From CAZPQN01 sp964588795 (lineage in GTDB: Bacteria; Fidelibacterota; UBA2242): a DNA stretch of 64,000 nt. This document shows, piece after piece, positions 16,755 through 25,014 of this stretch; position 1 is the stretch's first letter, and every line of letters starts with the position of its first letter. The notes under the pieces were generated by a model that was not told the DNA's origin, ran no database searches, and saw nothing but the letters and a program-made list of their open reading frames with translations. The position numbers and the translations under genes were made by a program. Location: positions 1 to 64,000 of the forward strand of contig CAZPQN010000004.1 in NCBI GenBank assembly GCA_964588795.1. Reading direction: 5' to 3'.

Positions 16755-17774
16755 TCAAATTGGTTGACCGGGTTGCGTTTGGCGGGTGGTTTTATCGGGT
16801 ATAACGGCTTCGGCGATGAACAGGGCCAGCGCAATCAACAGGAAAATTTGATAGCGGTGCTGAAAATCGCTGTACTCGTGAGAACGCAGGTTTTTTTTCT
16901 CCATACTGAGTATTTCGTTGTAAATTTTTTGGAAAGCTTCGCGCTCACTACTGAGATTGAAATAGCGCCCACCGGTGCGAGCGGCCAAATCGCGCAGGGC
17001 CTCCTCGCTCAGGGCAGTGGTTACGACCCTGCCCTGCCGATCACGTTTGAAATCGGTCTGTCCTCCCGGCAGGTGTAGCGGAATGGGGGCGCCGGTCAGC
17101 GAACCGATCCCGACCGTATAGACCACGGCGCCGGTTTCGACAATCTGGGTCACGGTCTCGTCCAAGGCACCCTCATGATCTTCGCCATCCGAGATGACGA
17201 CGATGACCTTGTGTTGCTTTTCACGGCTCTTGAACGCAGTCAAAGTGGTCTGCAGGGCTTCCGCCAAAGCCGTGCCCTGCGTGCCGATGACGCCGGTGCT
17301 GACCGCATCTAAAAATAACTGCGCGGCGCTGTAATCAAGGGTCAGGGGACATTGCAGGAAACTGGTGCCGGCGAAGGCCACTAATCCGATCCGATCTCCC
17401 TGTAATTGATTAATAAAACGCGCCGTCTCGTACTTGGCCCGCGCTAAGCGGCTGGGTTGCACGTCTTCCGCCTGCATGCTGACCGAGGTGTCCAGAACAA
17501 TGATGATGTCCAATCCTTTGCGCTGAACCGCCACCAATTTCCGACCAATTTGCGGTCCAAGCAGGGCTATCACCGTGAAGGCCAAGCCGATCAACCAGAA
17601 GCGTTCCTGCCAGCGACGCCAACCCGGACGAAAACCATCCAGCAGACGCGCATTCAGCGGTGCATACTGGTCCAACCAGTGCTGGCGCTGGCGGCGTTGA
17701 TAAATTAACAATCCCCAGGCCAAGAGGACGAATACGAAACCCCACCCTAATACCGGCTGATAAAACCGGATCAT
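16755..17774 (-). CDS. batB: BatB, von Willebrand factor A membrane protein
   Basis: A 339-aa membrane protein with one or two N-terminal helices (about residues 6-24 and 60-75), a VWA domain (about 85-285) and a C-terminal helix (about 312-330). The metal-ion-dependent adhesion site is visible as DTSVSM, TQGTAL and ISDGEDHEG. The ATG at 17774 overlaps the batA stop as ATGA and has GGAGG 6-7 nt upstream; a longer reading starting 15 nt earlier is therefore rejected. It is a partner of BatA. Confidence 0.92.
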   Translation of the reverse strand: MIRFYQPVLGWGFVFVLLAWGLLIYQRRQRQHWLDQYAPLNARLLDGFRPGWRRWQERFWLIGLAFTVIALLGPQIGRKLVAVQRKGLDIIIVLDTSVSMQAEDVQPSRLARAKYETARFINQLQGDRIGLVAFAGTSFLQCPLTLDYSAAQLFLDAVSTGVIGTQGTALAEALQTTLTAFKSREKQHKVIVVISDGEDHEGALDETVTQIVETGAVVYTVGIGSLTGAPIPLHLPGGQTDFKRDRQGRVVTTALSEEALRDLAARTGGRYFNLSSEREAFQKIYNEILSMEKKNLRSHEYSDFQHRYQIFLLIALALFIAEAVIPDKTTRQTQPGQPI

Positions 17775-18763
17775 GGTCGCCTCCGCCACACCGTCAGGCC
17801 GAGTAATCCGCCCCCCAACAACAGCACGAAGCCCGGGATTAAAAAGTACAAATACAGCTCACGATAATTGACAAATTCCTTGACCTGCACTTCGGTCTTT
17901 TCCAGGCGACTGATTTCCTCGTAAATGGTGGCCAGACTCTTTTCGCTGGTCGCCCGGAAGTAGCGTCCCCCGGTCATGCCGGCGATGTCCTGCAGGAGTT
18001 GCTCGTCAATTTCCACATCCATCAGTTGGTATTGCACCTGCCCACCGGGCAGAGTCACCGGATAAGGCGCCTGACCGAGCTTGCCGGCTCCGATGGTGTA
18101 TATCTTGATGTCAAAGGCCGCGGCCATGCGGGCGGCCGTCCGGGGATCGAGTTCACCGGCATTATTCCGCCCATCTGATAGTAGAATCATCACTTTGCTC
18201 TTCGCGGCGCTTTCCCGCAGGCGATTGGTAGCGTTGGCGATGGCCATTCCGATCGCGGTGCCGTCATATTTGGGTTCGATGATGTCAACCTGGTCCAACA
18301 GTCCCTTGAGGACTTCGTAATCAATGGTCAACGGGCATTGCAGGAAACTTTCTGCGGCAAAAACTACCAACCCGATGCGATCATCGCGTCGTCCGGTGAT
18401 GAACTCGTGTGCCACGGTCTTGGCCGCCGCCAAGCGATTGGGCCGGAAATCGACCGCCCGCATGGAGCTGGAAATATCCAAAACCAGGACGATGTCAATC
18501 CCGGCCGTCGAAAACTCACGCACCGCCAGCCCACTTTGTGGTCGGGCTAAAGCCAGGATCAAACAGGTTATGCCAATCAATTTCAGTGCCCGCAGGGTAA
18601 AAATTTTGTGCTGGGCGCTTTTCGTGGCGAGAGTACTCAGGCCTTTCAAATCAGAATAGCGCAGAGTGCCTTCGTAGCGTTGTCCATAGCGCCAGTACCA
18701 GAAAGCCAGCAGGGGTATGATCAGCAGTAATAGGAGGAAGCCCCAATCCGCGAAATATAACAT
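17771..18763 (-). CDS. batA: BatA, von Willebrand factor A membrane protein
   Basis: A 330-aa membrane protein with an N-terminal membrane anchor region (about residues 7-25 and 57-75), a VWA domain (about 85-290) with MIDAS residues in DISSSM, DGTAIG and LSDGRNNAG, and a C-terminal helix before a basic tail (WRRRP). BatA normally follows a MoxR AAA+ ATPase and a DUF58 protein; here it directly follows gatA and neither of those is in the window. Confidence 0.92.
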   Translation of the reverse strand: MLYFADWGFLLLLLIIPLLAFWYWRYGQRYEGTLRYSDLKGLSTLATKSAQHKIFTLRALKLIGITCLILALARPQSGLAVREFSTAGIDIVLVLDISSSMRAVDFRPNRLAAAKTVAHEFITGRRDDRIGLVVFAAESFLQCPLTIDYEVLKGLLDQVDIIEPKYDGTAIGMAIANATNRLRESAAKSKVMILLSDGRNNAGELDPRTAARMAAAFDIKIYTIGAGKLGQAPYPVTLPGGQVQYQLMDVEIDEQLLQDIAGMTGGRYFRATSEKSLATIYEEISRLEKTEVQVKEFVNYRELYLYFLIPGFVLLLGGGLLGLTVWRRRP

Positions 18764-18776
18764 AAATCAGCTGTCT

Positions 18777-20156
18777 TCATTGCTCCTGAAAATTGCGCTC
18801 TATATAATGACCAAGGCGTAAAATTGTTTCTTCCTCAAAATAGCGCCCGATCAGCTGGCCTCCGATCGGCAGACCCTGCTTATCGCACCCCAGAGGTATA
18901 TTGACCGCCGGAACACCCGCCAGGCTGGCCGGGACGGTATAGATATCACTCAGGTACATCGCCAGCGGATCAGAGGTTTTACCGCCGATTGCGAAAGCCG
19001 GTGTGGGCGTGGTGGGGGTCAGCAGAACATCCACCTGCTGAAAGGCCTGGCTGAAATCGTCGCGAATCAGGCGTCGCACGCGCTGTGCTTTGTCATAGTA
19101 AGCGCCATAATAACCGGCCGACAGGACATACGTTCCCAGCATGATGCGGCGCGTTACTTCGGCGCCAAAACCATTGTGCCGGCTATGATGGTAGAGGTCG
19201 TCCAGGTCTGTACCAGGCTGGCTCAGGCCGTAGCGGACACCGTCGTAGCGGGCTAAATTGGACGAAGCTTCCGCGGTGGCGATGATATAATACACCGCGA
19301 TAGCATACTGCGTGTGCGGCAGGCTGACCGGCACCACGGTCAATCCGCCGGCCTGTAAAAAACGCTGACAGTCCTGCAGGCGTGCCCGGATCTGTGCATC
19401 CAAACCTTCCTGAAAATATTCACTCGGCACTCCCACCCGTAGGTTTTTTACCGGTTGCTCCAAGGCGCTAAAATAGTCCGGTACTGGTTGCGCCACGCTG
19501 GTACTGTCGTGGGGATCGTGCCCGGCAATGACCTGCAGAACACGGGCGACCAGGGGTGTCTGGCGGGCAAAAAGACCAATCTGATCCAATGACGAGGCAA
19601 AAGCGACCAGTCCCCAGCGGGACACCCGACCATAAGTCGGCTTCAACCCCACCAGCCCGCAAAAGGCGGCTGGCTGGCGGATCGAACCGCCGGTATCTGA
19701 ACCTAAGGCGACATCAGCCAAATCTCCGGCGACTGCCGCCGCGGAGCCACCGCTGGAACCACCCGGTACCCGGTCAGCCGCCCACGGATTTTGCACTGTG
19801 CCAAAGGCGGAATATTCAGTCGAAGAGCCCATGGCAAATTCGTCCAGGTTAGTCTTGCCGATTAACAAGGCATCTGCCTGGCGCAGGCGCGTGACCACCG
19901 TAGCATCGTACGGTGCGACAAAAGTCTCCAGGCTGTGCGAGGCACAGGTTACCGGATAGCCCTCGAGACAGATATTGTCCTTGACTGCCACCGTTATACC
20001 GGCCAGGGTCCCCGCTGTATGCGCCTGCTGGCACTCAGCGATACGGGCACTCTGCTCGGGCAGATCCCGACTGACCGTCACGAATGCATTATAAGGATTG
20101 GTTTGCAGGCGTGCCAGAAGCGCACCTACATGTTGCGGCAGATCCGTCCGAAACAC
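18777..20156 (-). CDS. gatA: Glutamyl-tRNA(Gln)/aspartyl-tRNA(Asn) amidotransferase subunit A
   Basis: A 459-aa amidase that supplies ammonia to convert Glu-tRNA(Gln) or Asp-tRNA(Asn). The amidase-signature triad is present with family spacing: K59 (AVKDN), S134 (GGSSGG) and S158 (DTGGSIRQPA). The C-terminal MYLSDIYTVPASLAG block also matches. The start is a GTG at 20156, one base after the tatA stop, with AAAGG upstream. gatB and gatC are not in the window. It lies between tatA and batA. Confidence 0.95.
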   Translation of the reverse strand: MFRTDLPQHVGALLARLQTNPYNAFVTVSRDLPEQSARIAECQQAHTAGTLAGITVAVKDNICLEGYPVTCASHSLETFVAPYDATVVTRLRQADALLIGKTNLDEFAMGSSTEYSAFGTVQNPWAADRVPGGSSGGSAAAVAGDLADVALGSDTGGSIRQPAAFCGLVGLKPTYGRVSRWGLVAFASSLDQIGLFARQTPLVARVLQVIAGHDPHDSTSVAQPVPDYFSALEQPVKNLRVGVPSEYFQEGLDAQIRARLQDCQRFLQAGGLTVVPVSLPHTQYAIAVYYIIATAEASSNLARYDGVRYGLSQPGTDLDDLYHHSRHNGFGAEVTRRIMLGTYVLSAGYYGAYYDKAQRVRRLIRDDFSQAFQQVDVLLTPTTPTPAFAIGGKTSDPLAMYLSDIYTVPASLAGVPAVNIPLGCDKQGLPIGGQLIGRYFEEETILRLGHYIERNFQEQ

Positions 20157-20157
20157 T

Positions 20158-20373
20158 TTAGCCTTTCAACTCCGGCTTCTTATCGTCCGGTGGTTGCTGG
20201 CGATGCTCGGTATCGAGCGTGTCTTTGATCTCATCCTGAATATCACTCGCCGCCTTCTTGAACTCCCGCATGCTTTTTCCTAAACTGCGGGCCAACTCCG
20301 GCAGGCGCTTGGCGCCAAATAACAAGAGAACGACGATCAATATCAGGATGATTTCACCAGTACCTAAACCCAT
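20158..20373 (-). CDS. tatA: Sec-independent (Tat) translocase subunit TatA/E
   Basis: A 71-aa membrane protein: a short N-terminal helix (GEIILILIVVLLLFGAKRLP, residues 5-24), a hinge, an amphipathic helix (ELARSLGKSMREFKKA) and a charged tail. This is the TatA plan for export of folded proteins. The ATG at 20373 has AAGGAG 7 nt upstream; an upstream in-frame extension of 19 codons is not used. tatC is not in the window. Confidence 0.95.
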   Translation of the reverse strand: MGLGTGEIILILIVVLLLFGAKRLPELARSLGKSMREFKKAASDIQDEIKDTLDTEHRQQPPDDKKPELKG

Positions 20374-20420
20374 GTCTACTCCTTGGATTATTCTTCCATT
20401 GGAAAGTGTCTTATCAACAT

Positions 20421-20705
20421 TCAGCGCCAAAAGCGCAAAATATAATAGGCAACCGCCAGCCCGATGATTCCGATGAAGTTGAATTTCAGCGTCAGCCCCA
20501 GGCTGAGCGAAAACATCACCAAATCAAGCACGGCCGGGCCGAGAATGATGTCAATCGAACGCAGGAAAACTTCCTTGACAACCCCGGCTGGCAGGGTCAA
20601 CTTAATCAATTCGCCGGTCAGTGATCCGAGCATGGCGCCTAATATCAATACTCCGATGACGAGAGTGAGTGGCAGGCGACGCGGATTGTGTTCCAGATTA
20701 GGCAT
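20421..20705 (-). CDS. DUF4321 family small membrane protein
   Basis: A 94-aa protein with three hydrophobic segments (about residues 14-34, 52-68 and 72-90). It resembles DUF4321 proteins: a GAMLGSLTGELI helix, then LDLVMFSLSLGLTLKFNFIGIIGL. No function is established for the family. The ATG at 20705 lies inside the last codons of purQ, an 8-bp overlap, with GGTGGG just upstream, so it is coupled to purQ. It is followed after 47 bp by tatA. Confidence 0.75.
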   Translation of the reverse strand: MPNLEHNPRRLPLTLVIGVLILGAMLGSLTGELIKLTLPAGVVKEVFLRSIDIILGPAVLDLVMFSLSLGLTLKFNFIGIIGLAVAYYILRFWR

Positions 20706-21384
20706 ATCCCACCAGTGATTTGAAGATTCCCAAACCATCCTCCGAACCGAGGATTTTTTCCGCCGCGCGTTCCGGATGCGGCATCATACCTAAGATATTT
20801 TTCTGGGCGTTGAAAATCCCGGCTATGTTCAATTGTGATCCATTGGGATTGGCAGAAGCGCTGACTTCGCCCTGACGGTCACAGTACTGAAAGGCGATCA
20901 GGTTTTCTTCCTGCAGACGGCGGAGCGTCTCGGCATCGGCATAATAATTACCACTGTAGTGCGCAATCGGCATCTTGAGCACCTGCCCGTTCTGGTAAGC
21001 GCGGGTAAACGGCGTCCGGCTGTTAGCCACCCGCAGGTAAATGTCCTGACAGCGAAACCGCAGATGGTGATTGGCGATCAGGGCTCCCGGCAGGAGACCC
21101 GCTTCCAGTAAAATCTGGAAACCATTGCAAATCCCCAACAAGCGTCCGCCCCGCTCGGCATAGCGGATGATCTCCGGCATTACCGGCGCAAAACGCGCCA
21201 CTGCCCCCGCTCGCAGGTAATCGCCATAGGAAAAGCCACCAGGCAGAATGATCAGATCGAAACGGTGCAGGCTGGTCGCCTTGTGCCAGATATATTCAAC
21301 TGGCGTACCCACCACATGCTTGAGTACATGATAAGCATCATGGTCGCAGTTGGAGCCGGGAAAGACCACCACCCCGCATCTCAT
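20698..21384 (-). CDS. purQ: Phosphoribosylformylglycinamidine synthase subunit PurQ
   Basis: A 228-aa class I glutamine amidotransferase that feeds ammonia to PurL in purine synthesis. It has the nucleophile Cys in GICNGFQ, the His/Glu pair in MPHPERAAE, the early FPGSNCD and the PGGFSYGDYLR motif. The start ATG at 21384 overlaps the purS stop as ATGA. Another ATG 9 nt upstream is too close to the GGAGG site. The large subunit purL is not in the window. Confidence 0.96.
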   Translation of the reverse strand: MRCGVVVFPGSNCDHDAYHVLKHVVGTPVEYIWHKATSLHRFDLIILPGGFSYGDYLRAGAVARFAPVMPEIIRYAERGGRLLGICNGFQILLEAGLLPGALIANHHLRFRCQDIYLRVANSRTPFTRAYQNGQVLKMPIAHYSGNYYADAETLRRLQEENLIAFQYCDRQGEVSASANPNGSQLNIAGIFNAQKNILGMMPHPERAAEKILGSEDGLGIFKSLVGYA

Positions 21385-21638
21385 CCCGTGCATTCCTCCA
21401 GCGTGTAATCAAACTGCTGAATGACCGGGTTGGAAAGAATCCGGGTACCGATTTCCTGGATTTGCTTCTGCGCCGCGGCTTTTTTTACCGCCGCTCCAAA
21501 GGTCACCTCAAAATAACGTCCGGCCTGCAACTGCTCAACGGTCGAGTAACCCAAAGTCTGCAGAGCGTGCTGAATAGTCTTGGCCTCCGGATCGAGAATG
21601 CCGGGTTTGTAGGTTACGATGACTTTGGCTTTCCACAT
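21381..21638 (-). CDS. purS: Phosphoribosylformylglycinamidine synthase subunit PurS
   Basis: An 85-aa subunit that bridges PurQ and the small-type PurL. The typical features are present: KVIVTYKPGILDPEAKTIQ at the N-terminus, the ALQTLGY turn, and NPVIQQFDY near the end. PurS shows that the organism uses the three-part PurSQL enzyme rather than the single long PurL. It starts 1 nt after the pssA stop and overlaps purQ. Confidence 0.95.
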   Translation of the reverse strand: MWKAKVIVTYKPGILDPEAKTIQHALQTLGYSTVEQLQAGRYFEVTFGAAVKKAAAQKQIQEIGTRILSNPVIQQFDYTLEECTG

Positions 21639-21639
21639 G

Positions 21640-22365
21640 TTATTTTATCCTCCGCCGAACGAGAGGCATGCGCGGCTCCTCGTAGCCGATCAGCCATTGC
21701 AACAGATGGGTGATAATCAGGATCATCATTATCGGAAAGATGGCATAACCATTGAAAATCAGCACCGCCAAAACCGCGCTTAGGGCAAACAGCGTGCGCG
21801 CCAGCGCGGCTGGCCCTTTGCGGAAAGAGAGGTTAGGCTTGGCAATGAAACGGATATGGCTGACCATCAGGAATGACAGGACGATTACCAATGGTAAAAG
21901 AATCTTGGAGTTGCCGTAATTACCGAAAATCTTGTAATGAAACCAGATATAGCCGCCGATCGTAATCGCACTGGCGGGTACCGGCATGCCCGTAAAATAG
22001 GGTTTTTTTTCAGCGGTGGCGTGCAGATTAAAGCGCGCTAAACGTACTCCGCCAAACAGCAGGGGGAAGAAGCTGATGATGCCGCCCAAAAAACCCAGGT
22101 CTGCTACGAAAAGCTCATTGATCAGCACCGCCGGCACTAAGCAGAAAGAAACCATATCTGCCAGTGAATCAAACTCGATGCCGAAATCGGAAGTTTGACG
22201 GGTCAGGCGGGCAATCTGACCGTCCAGGGAATCGAAAACTGCCGCAACCAGAATCAGAGTCACGGCGGTGATATAGTGCCCCTGAAAAATCTGCAGGAGC
22301 GCCAAAAAACCCGAAAAAAGGTTCAATACGGTAAAAATGCTGGGCAGAAATTTTTGGCGGATCAT
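21640..22365 (-). CDS. pssA: CDP-diacylglycerol-serine O-phosphatidyltransferase
   Basis: A 241-aa membrane enzyme making phosphatidylserine from CDP-diacylglycerol and serine. The CDP-alcohol phosphotransferase signature is complete: Asp45, D48-G49, A52-R53, Gly62, Asp66 and Asp70. Multiple hydrophobic segments follow. Its ATG overlaps the psd stop (ATGA), so the two enzymes of phosphatidylethanolamine synthesis are translated together. The family type is that of Gram-positive and FCB bacteria rather than the soluble E. coli enzyme. Confidence 0.95.
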   Translation of the reverse strand: MIRQKFLPSIFTVLNLFSGFLALLQIFQGHYITAVTLILVAAVFDSLDGQIARLTRQTSDFGIEFDSLADMVSFCLVPAVLINELFVADLGFLGGIISFFPLLFGGVRLARFNLHATAEKKPYFTGMPVPASAITIGGYIWFHYKIFGNYGNSKILLPLVIVLSFLMVSHIRFIAKPNLSFRKGPAALARTLFALSAVLAVLIFNGYAIFPIMMILIITHLLQWLIGYEEPRMPLVRRRIK

Positions 22366-23003
22366 TTTGGTAGTTCTCCTATAATAGTGACTCCGGCGCG
22401 GACACGTTCTCCAATCCTGACCTTCAATTGGATTGTCCGTGGTAAAAGTAAATCCACGCGCGAACCGAAACGGATCAAACCGATACGCTCACCCCGTTGA
22501 ACCTGTTGCCCTTCCTGAACGTGACAGACGATGCGGCGGGCAAATGCACCCGCGACCTGGGTCACGACCAGCCGCGTACCCGCCGATTCCAGTTCGATGC
22601 GGTTACGTTCGTTCTCAAAGGTCGCCTCCGGTCGAAAGGCCGCATGAAAATTACCGCGATGGTATGCGACCCGCCGGATAATTCCGCTGAGCGGCAGGCG
22701 GTTGACATGTACATTGAAGGGTGACATGAAAATCGAAACCTGGCGCGCCGGACCTGCAAATGGATCGTTGACTTCCGCAATGACAACCACCTGGCCGTCT
22801 GCCGGAGCGACTAACAGGTTCTCGCCGGGGGGTGGGATGCGCTGAGGATCACGGAAAAAGTAAATCGCGAACAGGTCAAAAATGAAAAACAACCCGCAGA
22901 GGGCCCAGGCTAAAGCGGAGAATTGCCAGTACCCGATAATCCCGGCTATGACCATCAGGGCGGTCGTCGGGTACAGCACACTGCCACTGCCCCGGGCTAA
23001 CAT
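22362..23003 (-). CDS. psd: Phosphatidylserine decarboxylase (short type)
   Basis: A 213-aa pyruvoyl enzyme that converts phosphatidylserine to phosphatidylethanolamine. The self-cleavage site is visible as RFGSRVD near residue 180: cleavage before Ser gives the pyruvoyl group. The N-terminus has two membrane helices (about residues 12-50), followed by APADGQVVVI and NVHVNRLPLSG motifs. The short length is usual for this subgroup. It overlaps purC by 7 bp upstream and pssA by 4 bp downstream. Confidence 0.95.
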   Translation of the reverse strand: MLARGSGSVLYPTTALMVIAGIIGYWQFSALAWALCGLFFIFDLFAIYFFRDPQRIPPPGENLLVAPADGQVVVIAEVNDPFAGPARQVSIFMSPFNVHVNRLPLSGIIRRVAYHRGNFHAAFRPEATFENERNRIELESAGTRLVVTQVAGAFARRIVCHVQEGQQVQRGERIGLIRFGSRVDLLLPRTIQLKVRIGERVRAGVTIIGELPK

Positions 23004-23719
23004 GGTTCCTCACCGGTGATACGCCGTAGCATCTCGGCGTAGGTGCTATCTACATCGCCCAAATCGAAGCGGAAGCGGTCCTTGTCCAGTTTGCGCCGGG
23101 TACCTTTTTCCCAGAAACGGCAGGTGTCCGGCGAGATCTCATCGGCTAAAAGCAACTGCTCACCGTACCGTCCAAACTCGAGCTTAAAATCTACCAAATC
23201 AATCTGCCGGCTCTGTAAAAATGTCTGCAGGTGCTGGTTGATCCGCAACGCCTGCGATTTGATAAAACCTAATTCCGCTTCCGTGGCCAGACCGAATAAC
23301 AGGATATGATCGTCATTCAGCAGGGGATCGTGAAAGGCATCGTTTTTCAGGTAGCATTCCACGATAGGACGGGAATAAGACTCACCTTCCGTCCGGCCAT
23401 AACGCTTGCACAGACTGCCGGCGGCAATATTGCGCACGACCAGTTCCACCGGGATGATCTTGACTTTCTTAACCAACATGGACGCGGGGGTCAATTTTTT
23501 AACAAAATGCGTCGCAATGCCGGCCTCCTCCACAAGGTTGAAGAGCCGACAACTGATCAAATTATTGGCGACGCCCTTGCCGCTGATTTGCCCTTTTTTG
23601 ACTCCATCGAAGGCGGTGGCATCGTCTTTGAAAAACTGGATGACCAACTGCGGATCGTCCGTGGCGTAAATCCGTTTGGCTTTGCCCTCGTAGAGCAGGG
23701 TTCCTTGTCGCATGGTCAT
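22997..23719 (-). CDS. purC: Phosphoribosylaminoimidazole-succinocarboxamide synthase
   Basis: A 240-aa ATP-dependent SAICAR synthetase of purine synthesis. Family motifs: LYEGKAKRIYATDD at the start, FKDDATAFDGVKKGQI, VVRNIAAGSL, LVDFKLEFG and LLADEISPDTCRFW. The ATG at 23719 overlaps the purB stop as ATGA; another ATG two codons on is possible. It comes directly after purB in the transcript. Confidence 0.97.
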   Translation of the reverse strand: MTMRQGTLLYEGKAKRIYATDDPQLVIQFFKDDATAFDGVKKGQISGKGVANNLISCRLFNLVEEAGIATHFVKKLTPASMLVKKVKIIPVELVVRNIAAGSLCKRYGRTEGESYSRPIVECYLKNDAFHDPLLNDDHILLFGLATEAELGFIKSQALRINQHLQTFLQSRQIDLVDFKLEFGRYGEQLLLADEISPDTCRFWEKGTRRKLDKDRFRFDLGDVDSTYAEMLRRITGEEPC

Positions 23720-25011
23720 TGCACCTCGAAGCGCTTAAAAATTTGGTTAATGCGCGCCTGTACCTTAGTATAATCGAAAAAGGCCTCGATTTCTTCGGGC
23801 GTCAGATAGGGTCGCAGACGCTCATCGCTTAACAGGACTTCGCGGAACGAACGGGCGCCGTTCCATACCTGTTGGGCGTCATCCTGCACAATGGCATAGG
23901 CTTGTTCGCGGGTCAACCCGTGCGCAGTCAGGGCCAACAGCACTTCCTGGGAGAAAATCAGCCCGCGGGTCAGTTCCAGGTTCTGACGGATGCGCTCAGG
24001 ATAGACCTGTAAGCCGCTCAGCAGACCGTGCAGATCCGCCAACATGAAATCCAAAACGATGCAGGCGTCGCTCAGGATGACCCGCTCGGCGGAGGAATGC
24101 GAGATGTCGCGCTCATGCCAGAGTGTGACATTCTCCATGGCGGTCACCTGATAACCGCGCAGAAGCCGGGCTAAACCACAGAGGCGTTCAGCTTTGACCG
24201 GATTGCGCTTATGTGGCATGGCGGAAGAGCCCTTTTGGCCGCGCCCGAACGGTTCTTCAGCTTCCAGGACTTCCGTCCGCTGAAGATGGCGGATTTCGGT
24301 GGCGATCTTTTCCAGAGTAGCGCCGATCAGCGCTAAACAGGTGACGAAAAAGGCATGGCGGTCGCGCTGGACAATCTGGTTACTGACGGGCGCCGGTTGC
24401 AATCCCAGGGCATGGCAAACTGCCGCCTCGACTTCCGGATCAATATGCTGATATGTACCGACGGCCCCGGAAAATTTGCCCACCTGCACGTCTTCCAGCG
24501 CCATTTCCAGGCGGTGCAACTGACGTTGAAGTTCAGTGTGCCAGAGCAAAAACTTCAATCCAAAAGTTATCGGTTCAGCGTGCACCCCGTGGGTGCGTCC
24601 GATCATCAATAAATCTTTGTATTCCCGGGCTTTGTCCAGAGTCAGCTCGATCAATGCCCGGAGGCCCTGCTTCAACAGCTCACCCGCCGCCTGGAGTTGC
24701 AGGGCTAAGGCCGTATCCAACAGGTCCGAAGAAGTCAGTCCCTGATGAATCAGACGGGAGGCGGGGCCGACCTTTTCGGCGACGCTGGTCAAAAAGGCGA
24801 TCACATCATGCTGAACTTCGGCCTCGATGGCAGTGATGCGCTCCAAGTCAAAATCCGCCCTGGTGGCGATCGTCTGGTAATCTGCCGGGCTGATCAGGCC
24901 GCGTTCGCATTGCACCTGACAGACCGCCAATTCGACCTTTAGCCAGGTCCGGAACTTATGTTCCTCTGTCCAGATGGCGCCCATCGCCGGGCGGGTATAG
25001 CGCGTCAGCAT
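23716..25011 (-). CDS. purB: Adenylosuccinate lyase
   Basis: A 431-aa enzyme catalysing two fumarate-releasing steps of purine synthesis. The fumarase/aspartase signature SSAMPHKRNP lies near residue 263. The substrate-binding TSSDLLDT and IGRTHGVHAEP regions are present, and the start (LTRYTRPAMGAIW) is typical. The ATG at 25011 lies 3 nt after the htrA stop. It forms purB-purC, followed by the phospholipid genes and then purS-purQ. Confidence 0.97.
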   Translation of the reverse strand: MLTRYTRPAMGAIWTEEHKFRTWLKVELAVCQVQCERGLISPADYQTIATRADFDLERITAIEAEVQHDVIAFLTSVAEKVGPASRLIHQGLTSSDLLDTALALQLQAAGELLKQGLRALIELTLDKAREYKDLLMIGRTHGVHAEPITFGLKFLLWHTELQRQLHRLEMALEDVQVGKFSGAVGTYQHIDPEVEAAVCHALGLQPAPVSNQIVQRDRHAFFVTCLALIGATLEKIATEIRHLQRTEVLEAEEPFGRGQKGSSAMPHKRNPVKAERLCGLARLLRGYQVTAMENVTLWHERDISHSSAERVILSDACIVLDFMLADLHGLLSGLQVYPERIRQNLELTRGLIFSQEVLLALTAHGLTREQAYAIVQDDAQQVWNGARSFREVLLSDERLRPYLTPEEIEAFFDYTKVQARINQIFKRFEVQ

Positions 25012-25014
25012 AGG

